A stretch of 8,244 nucleotides of DNA. Origin: Deltaproteobacteria bacterium. GTDB taxonomy: Bacteria; Desulfobacterota; DSM-4660; Desulfatiglandales; B25-G16. The stretch is taken from NCBI GenBank assembly GCA_003646875.1, contig QMLT01000061.1, forward strand, positions 1 to 8,244. The letters are read 5' to 3'. This document shows positions 6,798 to 8,244 of the stretch, in pieces. Both the position numbers and the translations under genes were made by a program. The notes beneath the pieces were generated by a model. It worked only from the letters and a program-made list of their open reading frames with translations, was not told the origin of the DNA and searched no databases. How positions within the stretch are numbered: position 1 is the first letter of the stretch; the number at the start of each line of letters is the position of its first letter.

Positions 6798-6860
6798 ATG
6801 AACACCCATGGACTTTCGGCCACAACGAACCATGAAAGCAGTTTAGGCGCTTTCATATAA
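6798..6860 (+). CDS. Possible 20-residue small ORF with strong ribosome site
   Basis: An ATG at 6798 is preceded by GGGAGG (6788-6793 region) at 4-5 nt spacing, one of the better ribosome sites in the window, and is followed by 19 more codons (MNTHGLSATT...) to a TAA at 6858. The peptide is polar with no membrane segment and I recognise no family. The end of the ORF overlaps an inverted repeat. It has no run of regulatory codons such as prolines, so a proline attenuator is not supported. The ORF may be chance. Confidence 0.2.
   Translation: MNTHGLSATTNHESSLGAFI
6832..6856. repeat. 8-bp inverted repeat (hairpin)
   Basis: ATGAAAGC (6832-6839) and GCTTTCAT (6849-6856) are perfectly complementary around a 9-nt spacer. 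No run of T follows on either strand, so it does not look like an intrinsic terminator. It could be an RNA hairpin or a dyad operator site. Confidence 0.4.
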
Positions 6861-6933
6861 AATGGCTGGCATTCCTGTTTATCAGGCCAAATAACAGAAT
6901 CGACCGCTTCTCACAAGACTGATGTTGGCGCCT

Positions 6934-6948
6934 GAGAAATATTTTCTC
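6934..6948. promoter_or_regulatory. Inverted repeat abutting the proC -35 box
   Basis: GAGAAA (6934-6939) and TTTCTC (6943-6948) form a 6-bp dyad with a 3-bp AT centre. It ends one base before the -35 hexamer, a typical place for a regulator site. No specific regulator family is recognised. Confidence 0.3.
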
Positions 6949-6976
6949 TTGACTAAAAAAACCTAAACACTAAAAT
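6949..6976 (+). promoter_or_regulatory. Sigma70-type promoter for proC
   Basis: TTGACT (6949-6954) and TAAAAT (6971-6976) each match the consensus hexamer at five of six positions and are separated by 16 bp of A-rich sequence. Transcription would start near 6983, giving a leader of about 100 nt before the proC ATG. Confidence 0.65.
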
Positions 6977-6982
6977 AACGCG

Positions 6983-7049
6983 GGTGTGGGGATTGAATTA
7001 ATGCATTAACAACGTTTGGGGTTGGTGTTTGAATCACCCTATCCACACC
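6983..7049 (+). promoter_or_regulatory. Foldable leader of proC
   Basis: GGTGTGG (6983-6989) is perfectly complementary to CCACACC (7043-7049). Between them lie the 12-bp palindrome TTAATGCATTAA (6998-7009) and a small hairpin, GGTG (7024-7027) with CACC (7035-7038). The set can be drawn as a three-way junction whose closing stem starts at the predicted transcription start. No known riboswitch class was recognised. The palindrome could equally be a DNA operator. Confidence 0.3.
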
Positions 7050-7068
7050 ATAAAATCCATCTGCGAGC

Positions 7069-7076
7069 GAGGGGAG
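7069..7076 (+). promoter_or_regulatory. Ribosome binding site of proC
   Basis: GAGGGGAG ends 5 nt before the ATG at 7082. It fixes this ATG as the start rather than the in-frame TTG at 7016. Confidence 0.75.
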
Positions 7077-7081
7077 AGGCC

Positions 7082-7921
7082 ATGTTAAAAGACAAAAGGA
7101 TCGGGATAATCGGAACAGGAAATATGGGCGAGGCCCTTATCAATGGGCTTGTTCATTCCCGCTCGTCTATTCCAGAAAACATCACATGCTCAGACATTCG
7201 TAACGATAGACTTAAATCTATCAAGGAAGTGTATGGCGTGGTCATAGCAAAAAACAATCTCGATGTGGTTAAGGCATCGGAAATTGTTATCTATGCGATC
7301 AAACCTCAGATCATGGCATCAATATTAAAGGAAACAGCTGACTGTCTGGATAAGTCCAAAATCATTATCTCCATCGCCGCCGGAGTTCCATTGGCCGCCA
7401 TAGAATCGTGCCTAAACAAGGACTTACGTCTTATTCGGGTCATGCCCAATATCGCTGCATCTGTTAGAGAGGGCGCCGCTGCCATTGCGCCTGGAAAGCA
7501 TGCCTTAAAAGATGATCTTAAGCTAACTCAGGCTATCTTTGATTCTGTAGGGGAAAGCGTTATCATCGAAGAGAATCTCATGGATGCCATCACAGGGTTA
7601 AGCGGTAGTGGTCCCGCATATATCTTTTTAATTGTCGATGCCTTAGCCGATGCCGGGGTAAAAATGGGCCTTTCAAGAGAAGATGCTCTTTTTCTTTCAA
7701 GCCAAACAGTATTGGGCGCTGCAAAATTATTGATGGAGACAAAGGAGCACCCCGGAAAATTAAAGGATAAGGTCACCTCACCCGGTGGAACAGCCATAAC
7801 TGGCCTGCATACCTTAGAGAAGGGCGGTCTTCGAACGACTCTTATCAATGCTGTTGAGGCAGCCACAAACCGATCTAAGGAATTAGGGGAAATGATGATC
7901 AAGAATTTCTCAGGGAATTAA
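7082..7921 (+). CDS. proC: Pyrroline-5-carboxylate reductase
   Basis: ProC catalyses the last step of proline synthesis, the NAD(P)H-dependent reduction of 1-pyrroline-5-carboxylate to L-proline, in the cytoplasm. The 279-residue protein has the normal family length. The N-terminal Rossmann domain shows IGIIGTGNMGEALINGL (7-23), with YAIKPQ (71-76) and VMPNIAASVREGAAA (120-134) further on. The C-terminal dimerisation and substrate domain shows GLSGSGPAYIFLIVDALADAG (172-192) and the P5C signature KVTSPGGTAITGLHTLE (230-246). The start is the ATG with a strong ribosome site; extending to the TTG at 7016 would add 22 residues unlike the family. It is driven by its own promoter at 6949-6976 and is the first gene of a rightward unit that continues into the next ORF after 66 nt. 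Confidence 0.96.
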   Translation: MLKDKRIGIIGTGNMGEALINGLVHSRSSIPENITCSDIRNDRLKSIKEVYGVVIAKNNLDVVKASEIVIYAIKPQIMASILKETADCLDKSKIIISIAAGVPLAAIESCLNKDLRLIRVMPNIAASVREGAAAIAPGKHALKDDLKLTQAIFDSVGESVIIEENLMDAITGLSGSGPAYIFLIVDALADAGVKMGLSREDALFLSSQTVLGAAKLLMETKEHPGKLKDKVTSPGGTAITGLHTLEKGGLRTTLINAVEAATNRSKELGEMMIKNFSGN

Positions 7922-7987
7922 CACTGAGATGCCTTTACAAGATACAAAAGATCCCTGAGGTACAAAAAACAGGTACGAGGTAGTATT

Positions 7988-8244
7988 TTGGGAGAGATAA
8001 AAAGCACCCTTGATCTTGTTTTTGAAAAAACAAGAAACCTCACACTGAGTGATGAGGAAAAACGGGGTCTTGCACGCGAAAAACTTGATAAAAAAGTACA
8101 GGGTCTCTGTAACAGGTATCTGGATAACTTCTTTCCTGTGAGTCGTCTCAAGGATGAGATGGAAAAAATTGCCAGTAATGATCGTGAGCTTGCATATAAT
8201 TTCCTTAAAAAATATCTTTTCGCTCGTTTTGAACTGGACGGAGA
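7988..8244 (+). CDS. Unrecognised soluble protein, 5' part only
   Basis: An open frame runs from a TTG at 7988 to the window end (85 codons). GAGGT at 7977-7981 lies 6 nt before the TTG. An in-frame TGA at 7925 bounds the frame upstream and no ATG is available in between. The protein begins (M)GEIKSTLDLVFEKT and is rich in Lys, Glu, Asp and Leu, with predicted helices and no signal peptide or membrane segment. Codon use resembles the neighbours, which supports it being real. I recall proteins with a similar GEIKS-ALE/LD-type start next to proC-like genes in deltaproteobacteria, but cannot name a family or function. It probably shares the proC transcript. Confidence 0.7.
   Translation, partial: MGEIKSTLDLVFEKTRNLTLSDEEKRGLAREKLDKKVQGLCNRYLDNFFPVSRLKDEMEKIASNDRELAYNFLKKYLFARFELDG
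8015..8034. repeat. 9-bp inverted repeat inside the 5' end of the unrecognised gene
   Basis: CTTGTTTTT (8015-8023) and AAAAACAAG (8026-8034) are perfectly complementary around two bases; in RNA this would be an 8-bp stem with a 4-nt loop. It covers about codons 10-16 of the downstream gene. It is AT-rich and may simply reflect Phe/Lys codon choice. Confidence 0.35.

Larger units (their letters stand above)
6737..7081. other. Divergent intergenic region between ldcA and proC
   Basis: These 345 bp separate the leftward ldcA operon from the rightward proC gene. The right half holds a sigma70-type promoter and a foldable leader for proC. The left half holds a 20-codon ORF with a strong ribosome site (6798-6860) and an 8-bp inverted repeat (6832-6856). 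No tRNA, known riboswitch, IS end or gene remnant was recognised. A leftward promoter for ldcA must exist here or further right, but no good -35/-10 pair was found on the minus strand. Confidence 0.6.

Noticed and set aside
6862..6894. Ten-codon ORF MAGIPVYQAK on the plus strand
   Set aside because: It is too short, has no ribosome site and shows no recognisable relation.
7016..7081. Longer proC start at the TTG at 7016
   Set aside because: The extra 22 residues do not resemble the family, and the ATG at 7082 has a strong ribosome site.

Overview
The window looks like ordinary chromosomal DNA from an anaerobic, probably Gram-negative bacterium. The best guess is a Desulfobacterota (deltaproteobacterium)-like organism. 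This rests on the AT-leaning composition, an ETF beta subunit beside a GlcD-type FAD oxidase, an Mpl ligase for meso-diaminopimelate peptidoglycan, and two kinds of short intergenic repeat that I recall as common in such genomes. The assignment is inference; there is no rRNA, tRNA or other marker to settle it. I see no phage, IS transposase, CRISPR array or defence genes.

Layout. Positions 1-6736 hold a run of six genes on the minus strand. In transcription order they are: ldcA (LD-carboxypeptidase, 5831-6736), a cytoplasmic SxxK serine hydrolase of the beta-lactamase family (4663-5757), mpl (muropeptide ligase, 3243-4673), murI (glutamate racemase, 2336-3142), a GlcD-type FAD-linked oxidase (697-2331) and etfB (1-578, cut by the window edge). 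Several neighbours overlap or nearly touch: hydrolase/mpl overlap by 11 nt, and murI/oxidase are 4 nt apart. Co-transcription is therefore likely. A divergent intergenic region (6737-7081) follows. It carries a good sigma70-type promoter firing rightwards into proC (7082-7921), with a leader that can fold. proC is followed by the 5' part of an unrecognised gene (7988 to the window end).

Function. The first four minus-strand genes form a coherent peptidoglycan recycling set. LdcA trims the terminal D-Ala from cytoplasmic tetrapeptide, Mpl re-attaches the tripeptide to UDP-MurNAc, and MurI supplies D-glutamate. The serine hydrolase lacks a signal peptide and sits between them, so a cytoplasmic muropeptide substrate is the natural hypothesis. 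The last two genes are a 2-hydroxyacid-type flavoprotein oxidase and an ETF beta subunit with a GDTAQVGP segment like that of NADH-linked, bifurcating ETFs. They suggest an oxidase/ETF electron-transfer module, with etfA expected just past the left edge.

The non-coding parts are more unusual than the genes. A 99-bp MITE-like repeat separates the oxidase from etfB. A degenerate 9-bp minisatellite occurs in two separate gaps of the minus-strand operon, each time just upstream of a gene. The proC leader can be drawn as a three-way junction closed by a perfect 7-bp stem that begins at the predicted transcription start. None of this amounts to a clearly new biological system; these are leads.
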